DNA of 64,000 nucleotides from NCBI GenBank assembly GCA_008360955.1, contig LUCM01000228.1, forward strand, positions 1 to 64,000, read 5' to 3'. Source of the DNA: Fasciolopsis buskii. Lineage: Eukaryota; Platyhelminthes; Trematoda; Plagiorchiida; Fasciolidae. Shown here one piece after another: positions 39,801 to 51,800 of the stretch (positions are counted from its first letter, which is position 1; each line of letters begins with the position of its first letter). The notes below the pieces were generated by a model. It was given only the letters and a program-made list of their open reading frames with translations, ran no database searches and was not told the DNA's origin. Made by a program: the position numbers and the translations under genes.

Positions 39801-42800
39801 CCAGGAACCAGTATACCCTATGCCCAAGTGTAAAAATTTAACGAATCTACATCTACAGGTAAAACATAAGACCGATGGAAGTTTTGGGACTTGACACAAA
39901 TACATGGTGTAAATAAATCGGATCATGCAATCATATTGGTCATTTTATCTAGTCAATCAGACGATGTCTTTAGAATAGCAGCCAAAAATGTACTACAGAC
40001 GTAAGAGATTAAACAGAAATGATCAGGCGGTCTATACACTAAGGTGTTTCAGCCTCCAGTTACGGAGTTCGAGTTCACCTGTTGCTTGACAGCTTTCAGT
40101 TAGTCATGATTCCTTTCTCGAAAAGGAAGTATTTTGATATCCCATTAGTAAATAAAAAAGATGGAATCAAAATCGGCGAAATAATAAAATAAACAGTGCA
40201 CGTGATTGTGTGTTCAGAATTTCAAGTGCGCGATACACAGACAAAAACGTCTGGTGATAAGAAAAAATAACGACCGCGAACTCATTCGGTTTGTAAAAGT
40301 GTAGCAGAAATTTTGATATGCACACGGCGCGATATGACAATGAAAAATGTTATAGCAAACTTGGAAAACGAATGTCTTGTTTCGTTATGATGCAATGTAA
40401 ATGCGAATTTGGTTTCACATGAAAATCACTTAAAGCCATTGGGGGTGGGCACGTGTGTAGCTATCAGCATGAGGAGTTTTAGGTTCAGCTTGCTTGTCTT
40501 AGGAAGCAAAATCTAGCAAGCGGGGATAACATTCTTCTGAATGTGAGTACAAGACTGGAAGGGGATAGGGTCGGTTGGGAGAGGTTGGTTCAAAAGTGCT
40601 GATTGCCATAGCAAGAAAATTTTCTGGGTGAGAGAAAAGCAAGTTTTACAATCAAATGTAAAACTTGCCTTGAGAAAGACTACCCACGGTAGTCGAAACG
40701 TTGGCGCATTACATCTACCAACAACGCTGTATTATTAATATTATATCATTCACAATAAAAAACCAATACATGGCGCATCGATTTTTCGATACACTCCTTA
40801 CGTCGTTTGGTCCGGATATTTACAAACTGGTTACCAATCGAATTGCTCTGAGAGAAAAGCACTTTTGTGAAGTGATAACACAGAATAAATTATTGCAAAG
40901 ACACGGCGAATGTAATAATTAAAATCAATACACAAATGCTATCGGTCGATGGAAGGAAGAAAATATGAAAGTTAGCAAGAAGTTGGGAAATATCATTTCT
41001 CTTTGATTTTTCAGCTACCATTATGTTGAACGGTATGAAGGATTATGATCAGCCGCTAGTGGTACGGAACCTGCACCAGACGAAAGCTCACGTTTTGAGC
41101 CTTTCAGCAGCTTATGAGTTTGGAAGTAAGAAAATAACGAATTCCTCAGGATACGCCCTGATAAACGGCTGATTAGCTGTTGTGGTCATATATGATTCAA
41201 TCAGGCCTTAAAATGAGCCTATAACTGATGAATAAAGCTAACTGACACTCTGTCTTACGAAGTATGACAATACTTGCCTGGTCAAATCAATCATTCCGCC
41301 AGAGGTAGTACACCAGGGTTGTGGTGATATTATCAATTTATGCAAAAATATGGTCGGCGTGGAATGTTTTGAAGGCGTAAGAAACCAACCAATTGACAGA
41401 GTGGAAACAAATAAGGGAATGAACTGAAATGGGCGGGAAATGTTTGACTTACATTAGCACAAATCGATAAATGAAATATAACTTTTGATGAGAATAAGGA
41501 CAGTATCCGGTGTTTTGGTTATTTCCGCTTGGTTAAACGGGACCGGATCCGGGTTAGACGACCGAATAGCATACAATACTGATCAACTCGGTTGCGTTCG
41601 AGCTATTTCAACTCTATTTTTATTTGAGACCAATGGAATTCCCCTGTTCCATTCCGGACATTGTTCTTGCTCTCTAGTAGTCCTCATTGGAGATCGATCG
41701 AGATCTCGAATCCAAGTAGTCCAGGCCGAGTTTGTTTATGGTGTAATCCATACAAATGCGTCCCGACACAGTCGCTGACCTCTATTCGACTGTTTGCTGG
41801 ACAAATTCACATTAAAAATATCGATTGCACAGACAGTCCCTCGTCTTATCATATCATAAATGGTTGCCCAATTTCGACAGGACAATTTCGGAATGTTTCC
41901 GATCCCGAACAGTAAAATAACAACTTACAGTTTTGTCATTCTTGAATCTTATACCAAATAATATAAATTCCCCAACATATTAGGGCATGCAGCGAACCGT
42001 ATTGCCTTGCCGTAGAATATTCCGTCAGAAAAAAGAGTGCGAACATTCGCAGCATGGATTACAGTTTTATTGTATTCGTTCTCTCACCCCTAATTAGACA
42101 ATTGGAAATCTGGACCATAACGAGCGTGAACGGATGCTAATTCCATTTAAGAATCACACATTAATTCGTCGAAAGATCTTCGTTGGTCTAGAAAGGCTAA
42201 CACTAATCAATTCACACTCCGAACAGATCAGACAAAGTTCTAGTGCAAAACTAGTTAAGAAACAGGGCACAAGAGAGTTCCGGCTACACACACCTGAAGA
42301 GCGGCAACAACTACGCAACCGGGCGTATGATCACGGGGACATTTTGTCCACCATATGTATGCAAAGTATGTTGCGGGAATCTAAAAGCCAACATTTACTC
42401 AATGATTTTGTAAAAGGCAGTGTTGGTGGTATCTCAGGCAGTTTGTTTTTGTTCGATCGGACACGTTTCATCCCCAGTCGAGGTGATATCGTCAGTGTGT
42501 GTGTGTGTGTGTATATGCTATTGTTGATGTTCATCTGCATTTATAGAAATCCCGTTAGCGTCGACTCTTGATCGCTTCAACCACTCCAATCTCACAACTA
42601 GATGTGTGTTCTACTGCTTGGCATTTACTGACTTAACCTGTGACTTCAGAGTAATGTAGATTTTCCCATCAACTGTGGACTGATGCCTCTATTTCGCATA
42701 TGTGAAACTACATCGCCAAATATTCACATAGGCGATGTGAAAACATCAGTCTGCAGCTGAAGGGACAAAAATTTCGTTCCTCTAGGATTAAATTTTATGA

Positions 42801-45800
42801 AATAATTCACCAGGTGATATCATCTCTCAGCTTACCACTAAGAAACCATGGAAGTACTGTACAGCTGTTTCATCCTTGTTGGGAATCATCAGCAGTGCAT
42901 ATCCACCGCGCCCGAACTGGGACGCGAACCCGAACAAGGACGAACGATTCTGAGTCCAACGCCTTAGCCAGTGCGCCATCAGGCAGGATCTGAACGGTTT
43001 GTTGAACTTCATCACATGATGCTGCACCTATCCGTCGCTGATTTGCACGGTTACTGTCCGTTAGCTCACAGCGATCGACCCCTGCTGATAAATAACTTCT
43101 CTGTAGGTAGCCTAAGCACAACGAAGGCTTTGGATCTGACCTACGGAGCTTGATCACTTGGTACATGTTAGTAGTAGAAGATTGAATGTTTTCATGAAAT
43201 AATTCGCCATGGGATATCATCGCAGAAAGGCACTTATAAATACAGGCGAATGCGACCAACAACTGCCTACGTACTGGGGATGTCACCTCGATTGGTGATG
43301 AAGCGTTTCACATCTGAACGTCAAAATCAGGAAGCAGAACCTTATGATGAACAAATCTTTACTGCTTTTGTAACTCTCTACCAACCGGAGTATTTCTTTG
43401 CACTCGGCACTGAATAATTTGCCGAGAGCAATTGGTAATTCCTACGGTAATGAGTTCGAAAATGTTCGACTGATAAAATGATTTTGTTTTGAACGTCAAC
43501 ACAGGTACTCCCCGGTTCATTCTCGGCACTTTGCGTGGGTATCACCACATATATTTTGAATCGTGTCCATTTGGGCTGATGTCAAGTTGGGAGCAGAGTA
43601 TTTGCTCCCAGGCCAGTGATACCACACTGCCCGGTATTCACTTTAATACTTCACATCCGATAATCCTATGAGCAGAAGTTTCTTGGTTCCGTCTTTGGAT
43701 GTCGAATTTTGGATGTTACTAATAACTGACCAACTACATTTGGGATGCTTTGACCGTTCCCAAAGGCACCATCTGGCGATTATTTTCGGCCATTCTGTAA
43801 TAATACATTTTGAAGAGGTAAAAGATAAATGTTACAAAAAACCGTCTGAATCGTGAATTTACTTGACACGTGACTGTTCTTCATTTGCCATGTCTTTCTT
43901 CAGTACTCTGCCGAGCGCCAGGATCATGCTCACCAAGGTCTGTTGGAAAGAATGGAATTCATTCGTTACAAAGTCAAAACGGAAATGAGTCTTCTGCGTA
44001 CCCAATATCAGGTAGGTTGAGATTTAGTTTAATGTCATTTCCGAGTATTCTGTCCAGTTCAGGCTCCTTAGTCACCCTGATAAATTCCTATTTTCCGTCT
44101 AAGGGTACACACACTTGCTTACTACGCGGCGGTTATTTCGCTCAGTAGGCCTGACTACTTTGTGATTTATAACACAGAAAACAAACGATTTTTTATTTTG
44201 GATATTGGCTCTTAGCCTCGACTATCCGACATCCATTAATCGTTGTGATGCGATTAATTTAGTTATAAATAACAGAATTCATCTACATGGAATTACCAAA
44301 CCACGAGTTCAAAGTACTCATCAAATAAACAAAGTGTAGAAAAAAAAGTATGATGAATAGCGCCGTCAGTGTATTCTACGGTTTTCTCCAAAAAATAATC
44401 ACACGGAATTCCACGGAAATTCTGTGGGTGAGATCTTCAAACACGGAAACTCCGAGATTTGAGCAGACCTTATCTAGGCATTCAGGACCACACCCAAGTT
44501 ACATTTCAGGATAACTGGGTGATGTAGCTCAATATTCCGGTCAGTGGCTTTCTCGCGATCGAAATATTCCATCTTTGACTAGTTCTCGTCCTCTTTTTTC
44601 TCTCTTCTGACCGCACGGTCTCGTGAAGTAGCAACCAAAGCCAGAGGACGTTGGCGCATGGTTTATGGTTGCAAAATCTAAAACTGAACATCGATGGGAA
44701 AACCTTCATATAAGCCCACATATTAATAACCAGTTCATGGGAATATTTGGACGAGGTACTGTCTTTGTTAAGGTTGATCGTTCCGGTAGACTGGAGATTT
44801 GTCTCTCGGTTTTTTGCTGGTTTCAGAATGAATTACAAAGAATAGCACAGTCCGTCTCGGATATGGAGTCCAAAATGAACTCATGGAATAGAGGCAATGG
44901 TGAACAAACCTCGGAGTTGGAGAGTGTCATTGCAGCCGAGATTAAAACACGGTACGTTATCCAAGTGATTAGTAATTTCCTACCGATTTACAACATCTAT
45001 CATTGATCGGCAGAGTGGTAAATTGACAACGAATAAAATTACCACATTTTGGTAAATTTTACCGACTACTGAAATTGGTTTTGCTAGCCAGTCGTTATCA
45101 GAGTCGTGAATGAAAAATGTGCTCCTGCCAGTGTCTCTCAGAACGTGGCAGTGAAACGTCCGCTTATTTTCATGCAACGTTGGACAACGCCGCGGCTATT
45201 GGTTTTCTATTTACCCCCATCGTTTTTCGTTTTTATTCTCGACTTGTAGTTTAATTTTTTGCACGGTTTTTTCTCCGTGGTCCTTATTATTATGCTGACC
45301 TATAAACCGGTGTACCGTTCTGATAGAGTTGATATTGGCGAAGAGGATAATGATAAACGATACGTAAATCCGCAGCTGAAACGTTCGTTAAATCGTTCCA
45401 ATTCAGAATGAATCAATTTATTTTCACAAATAGGTTTCTTACTGCTGCAGTCGAGTTTATTGACAACTTCCCAATTGCTACTCCGAAGTCTTATAGATCC
45501 TTATAGTCTGATTTTGTAAAGCTGAAAAGTCTCTCTAGAGTTGAACAAAGTCAGCATGGATGTGTTGAAACCTAGTTTGATTCGGAGTTCATCGAAAGTT
45601 TATTGTTTAAAAAAACAGCGTAGTAAAAATAGTTAGCATGTTGTTGATGTTACCATGGTGAACTTTGGTTTAACAACCTTACAAAAATCACTAGTGAGAA
45701 AGGTTATCCATGGTAACTTGCAGGTTGACAATGCAGTTACTGAACAATACACTTTGGTTTTAATTAACCACTTTGCAAGGTAGTTATTTATTTCATTTTT

Positions 45801-48800
45801 TATTAAATCAAAGAAAGTGGTTTTCGCTAACAGGTTGAAGATTCTTTGTATCTTTTTGGTCTATCACGAAACGATTGGCATCACAATGTTCGTCTTCTCG
45901 TTTCGACAGGGCTGATTTTACGTTGCTGTGTATGTTGAAACCTTTAGCACTCGGTCTTCATGGACCAACGGGATACTGAAACAATTCATTTGGCCCTAGA
46001 GCTTACTAGTCGCACAAACGATTGACGACAATTGTTTCTCGGTTTGGAATTGGTGCGTGCCCACGGTACTGACAGAAACACGGACTGGATTCAAAAGTAT
46101 TGGAGCATTTGGACGCGTGATGTTTAGATCAGGTGACTAATCAGCTCGGCTCGGCTTATACAACCATTAAACTTAAAATAATTCACTTCAATTTCGATTG
46201 CTACCGAATACTGGAGGAAAACACATTGTGCGGTAATAATACAGCAGTATAGAGAAACAGTTATATTTTCACAATGAGAACGCTTCTGACCACGGTATTT
46301 AGCCTCGTCAGATGAGGCCTGTGTTGGGTATCTTATGAACTCCGATCCCACTCAACTTACTCGAAATTGTACGCCGAAGATCCTTAGCCACATGGCCGAG
46401 AATCCTCCCACCATACTAAAGTGATACCGCGAAGACATTGGATTTCAAACACCGCGCTTTGACATCAGCTGAATCAAATTTCAAAATCCAATGCTGTTTA
46501 AATTATGCTTTGAGAAAGGCTTATTAGGCATTCATAATCAAAACATCTCTAAGTTTCCCCGTGTTTGACACTAGAGTCCGTTAGCATCGATCACTTAGCA
46601 ATGAAGCCCTGTCAGCAAAATTCATACTCGTCCCGTTTACTTTGTTTGTCTCGATAAATCTAAGTACATTTGGAACAACCGGGTTGTCAGAGCGGGAACG
46701 GTATTGCCAACTTCATTTCTTCCTAGCTACTGAAATTCCTTGGAAAAATGTTCAACCATATCAAATTGTTTTCCCAATATGTTACAGGCGTTCAAATGAA
46801 GTTCAATTGAATAGGCGGATTACGCTTGCTGAAGATCGTGTCGAATCGCTGTCCAAAGCTGTCAGAGATTCCGTAGCTCAGGCCAATCGTATACCAACTC
46901 CCGTTACGATGGTAAGTCGTTGTTGTCATAGTTCCGGCCAGTGATGGTCGAGCACAATCAGCGTTTCCAATCTCCAAGTTCATGAAGTCGGATTGCCGCC
47001 CCGTCAGATGTAGATGGAAACAATCACATTTGCAAGTAACATGAAAATTTCTTCCGGTCTAGATGACCATTAAATCTAACAATTCGGGCATATGCTTAAT
47101 TGATTTGTCATCAAGTTAGTTTTTTTTTCTGCAGAAATTGTGCATCATGCACGTCCGTTAATTCACACAAAACTGACCGATTGGATAGCAATCAAGAACC
47201 ACCATGTTCCCTCAGATCTATTTACTAGCCAGAATTAGATGTTTGTATATTGTCAGTAGGGTTTTACGTACCAATTGCTGAATAAGACTGCGCAGAAGCA
47301 CACTACTGGCATCGCAGCTAATACTGCTTCTTCTCGGGCACAGTTAGATTTGAAACTCATTGGTTGATTGACTCCAGTCCTTCTAGGACCGTTGACCGTT
47401 CGACGGTCTTTCTTTACACTGGTGCTTCCATTAACGTGGGCACATCTCACAAAAACCAGACATTTTTCAGCGGCCTTCTCGGACCATGAGGGATGTGTAT
47501 GGACGATTATTCCTATCTTACGCTTCGGTCTACACCTGTTCCGAGTTTGGACTGTGTACGATTCATTTGATTTAGTAAGGTTGTATTGGATTTTTCTTCT
47601 TTTATTTTAGGGGACATGAATCAAAGTTTATTTGGGCTTTGTTATCGGCTGACCATATTGCATCAATTTATAGTCGAGAAAGTCAAATTTCCCTATTTAT
47701 TAAATGTTTAACGGTAACATATAATTAGAAAAAAAATCGTAGAATGTCCCAGTCTCAAGGTGATAGTTGGCGATATCATACGGCAAATACCATCGGGGTC
47801 GGTTGATCTCTCCATTTAAAAAAAGACAATGCAATAGTCAAGTGTAAATTTTACTCACTTATCAATATTCTCTCTCGCTCTCTTTGTGCTTAGAATGAAA
47901 CAACCACTGGTGACAATCAAATGAATGCGATAAAAGAATTGTATCGTCGAATTGAACAAGTCGCTGCCTGTTCTAGAAGGCAACACAGTGAAATGAACCG
48001 AGATGTGAGTTTGTCGGTGAATGTAATTCGCAGTGAATGAATGATGGGAATTTACAATTCATTCTAGATGTTCACGCCACGGTAACCCAGTACAGTATGA
48101 AAGATTCATTTAGTTTGACCCAAGGATGGCATATTGACCATGTAATTTCACATGAATGGTGCATTCCGTCAACCGATTTATTTCATACTGCTGTCTGTCG
48201 GAGTCTTGTCTTTGAAGAGTCAAAAACAAAGCTTAACTGCGGCCTCCATTTAGGAAAACCTAAAACCACTCAGTTCACAATCACCATGGATGCCAAATAA
48301 TGCGTTGTGGAACCTTCGGTTTTGCCGCTGAACTCAAAACAATCCGCATGGAACAGTCGCTGTTTGAGACTGAGCTTATTGCTCATCATCAGCGTCTCCT
48401 TCCGTTGGCCGGAAACATTTCTCATTTCTTCTGTACAGTAGATTTAAGCATTGGTATATTCTGCATGTCAGATTGATGGTCCTCGAGGAATTTTGTTCGT
48501 TGAGCCTGGGGTTTGGATTGGAACTGCACACTAGCCCAAGTGTTGACGATGTCAGCTGGGAGGCTGATGAAATGTTTATGATTCAAGATCCAAACCCAGC
48601 GACCACCAATCTTCGAAACCTTCTGCATGCATGCATCTGTAAATCAGATACTGCTATTGCTTCGACCTTGATGTCAATTCCTGTTTTCTCTCACATTTAT
48701 TCTCCATTGAATATGAAAGAAAGACAAGAAGGAACTTTACTTTCTCTTTTAAAGTTGACTGTTTTGAGTTTTTGACAGATTTTCGACAGTTTTTGTTATG

Positions 48801-51800
48801 AAAGTCTTCCATTTTGGAAATATTGATCCCGATTCCGTACAAAATCCAAACTTCATAATTTCGTCCTCGAGGAATGCTCGTCCCGTAAAAGGGAATCACC
48901 GTGCAGCCGCCAAACTACTACTACTGACTGACACAACAGCCTGACGAAATATTCTAAAGTCTAGCTTTGGCATCAAGCAGTAATTCATTTGGAGTACCCC
49001 CCTGGTAATCTCACTCCCACTGTATGTTGATCAAAATAGTGATCGTCCTACTCTCGCCATGATCGATACTATGACTGAATGGTGATGAAAATGAGCTAAG
49101 CTGCATTACTTTTTGTTATCCGCGAATGATTTGGGATTTAATGGCGCGTGGCAAAACATGGTCCTATTCATTGTGAATACTTGCACTCCGGACATCTCAC
49201 AACAAATACAAGTCGTTTCATGGCCGGTAGAACATAAAACGTCTTCAGCGGTGCAACCAATTGAAGAATCTGCTGATTCGAAGCAAAAACATACAGGATG
49301 AAAAGGTGTAAACGTGGAAAAATTACGAATATGCCTGATTGCTGACAAGTTTTGCCGAATAGAACGACCATTTAGGTAGGTAATACAAAGCAAAATAAAA
49401 TATTATCCTCGAGGTTTGAACAGGAGACAATTTGCTCAGTTGGTTTACTGGCGTAGATAGCAAGCGATCAAGTGAATTGAAATTTCGCTAAAATAGTTCC
49501 ACGAGGATACTGGGCCCTCAAATGAACTAGCGGTAGATGCCGGTTCCATTATCACAAGCTGACACCGTCAACTCGAAGCAAACTGCTGGATTTCCCCTGT
49601 TCGCCTGCAGGCTTTCGGTTTTACGCAGGCTGGCTGGTGATTTTCGTCATCATAGTTTAATTTTTAGCGTTCAGACGTGACCAGCCGGCCGTGGCCAAAT
49701 TTACCGCTGATTCACATACGGGTTTTCAACGTACCAACGGGTTGATTCCCACCGAACAATATTCTTCTTGAACTACTCATGAGTAGGAAGTGTGCGATTA
49801 ATGTTTTGCACCGTCGATTTTAACTGACGCGGTTTTCAGGCCGGCAAAGGCCGAAGCATGTCGCGGCAGCTAGACTCTTCATTCCCCATACTCGACCATC
49901 TTATTGCTCATACTGTCCACAAGCACATTGAATTTGACCTTCGGATTTTGTTGAAATTCGTGATCCGAAGGGTAGGTATGGGTCACTTCGCGCAACACTT
50001 TTCCAAACAGTGTTAGTCAACTGTCGAACATCGCAGTGTAACCTCAAAAAACGACAAATACAGTGTTTGTCCGGGTGAAATTACCGAATTAGGCTAAAGT
50101 AATGAGGTTATCAATTACAAGCCCCTTGGATGTAGATAAGAGTTGTGTTATACTCTACAACGTTTTTTGCATTTTTTCGGATATGCTGACACTTTCACTA
50201 CTCTCTGGAGTACATGATTTTTGTTTGCAAACAGCGCGTTTTGTACGCAATTTTGACCTTATCTTGGCAGTTGAACATTTACCTCTTTTTTCTGTTCGTT
50301 TTCAAGCTTGTCGGTAAACTAATCAGTCATTCTAGTGTAGTACGAAAGTGATTTCCCGTCACAGATTCTACTGGTATCCTAAGGTGTGTTATTTCTCTGA
50401 AATGTACTCTCCGAAAAGTACATAGATCGAAATACCAGTCTTTAGCTTCCGTCGGTTGGTTCACTTACACACTATGGTCTTGCCTGATTGGATCTTCCCT
50501 ATCCCAAATCACTCGCGGAGCTTGCTAAAACAACTTCACAGTTTGGTTTGAACAGTTCAATAGTCTGTCGCCAAACAGAAAACAAGAATTGTGACGCGCT
50601 AGCTTAGGTATATGTGGCAAATGGTACAAAAAATCGGATTCTGTTTTCTTTCTTTATTCTCTTATGCTTTGGTTTTTGCTCGGTCTTTGTGCACGTCAGG
50701 TTGAGGCATTAGGTTACAATACTCTTGGGCAATACGTGGTCAAATGGTTGTAAGTCTGCCTGCGGAAAAAATCGTTATCCGAGACTTTGGTTCTACAAGT
50801 TGTCTACCCACAAGGCTGCCATACTAATATTTAACAAACTCAAATGAAAATCCTATAAGGAATCAGTTTTTGACTTTTCTCGAAATTGGCTGCGTCCCGA
50901 CATTAAACTACTTTCACCTTTCAATATCGTCTATATTTAAGGTCCGCTGAAATCAGGTCAGACTTATTAAGTCATTTTTTTCAAAAGTCAGTAACAGTAT
51001 TTGTGGAAGGGGCATAATTGATCGACATTCCTTTCTTTTTGAATAGCCTTTCTTAGGGCAGATGTTTTAACCAGTCAATCAACCAATCAGCCAATTGCTC
51101 AACTAGTCAATCAGTCCATCAAGCAAACATGCAAGTAACCAGACAGTTAATCTTCAAATCATCCAACCAGTCAACCAATCATTGAGTCAATCAATGAGTC
51201 AGTCAGTCAATCAATCGCTCACCCGGGGGGGGAATAAGCAAGTAATGAGCCTATCGATTAGTCAGTTATTTGAATTAGGAAACCTGTCTTGAGAAAGGCT
51301 TTTGTTAATTTTCGAGCAGGTAATTACATAGAAACGTCACACGGCTCATCGTTATTTTTTCAATGCAAACTGACTCTTGTTCAGCCCAGATTGGCTGATC
51401 ATAATCGTTAATCAAATTAAGCCCAAGCGAATAGTGCTTCAGAATTACTTGTCTTACAATAAGAAGATGAGGGATAAAAGACGGGACCTGACAACACAAT
51501 GATTTATTAAATCTCCATTTTTCCCTGGCCACTTTCCACACTCGTCTGCCACACCCTACCCCTCGGGCAGATACTAACAACGAAGGACAGTTTGAATCAA
51601 TCGAAAGAAGCATTACAAAAAATGGTCGAGTTTCGAGTATCCGAATTGTAAGTTTTATTGTCGATTCTTTTCTGTTTTGTTGTTTGGACGATCAAAGATA
51701 AATTTCCGTATGTTCAAACGGCTTCCATGATGCACAACGAAGTGTTTAGTTTTGTAAATGGAATAAAACATTGAATTAGGTTACGTGCTTAATTTTTCAA

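Larger units (their letters stand above)
39411..43903 (+). other. Intron 6
   Basis: Contains a hairpin-GAAAC repeat (40640-40830), an orphan exon-like block (41015-41125), an open block with a strong acceptor (42098), a GT microsatellite and a tRNA-derived repeat (42797-43290). Confidence 0.5.
48005..51570 (+). other. Intron 10
   Basis: Contains an exon-like frame at 48280-48476, a tRNA-like element at 49680-49765 and a CAATCAGT-type minisatellite at 51071-51220. No block fits phase 0 on both sides. Confidence 0.5.

Noticed and set aside
51071..51220. CRISPR-like spacing of repeats
   Set aside because: Units are four-base simple sequence without distinct spacers, in a eukaryotic context.
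51286..51320. TCTTGAGAAAGGC as another hairpin-GAAAC copy
   Set aside because: Only the first nine bases match; no hairpin or GAAAC follows.
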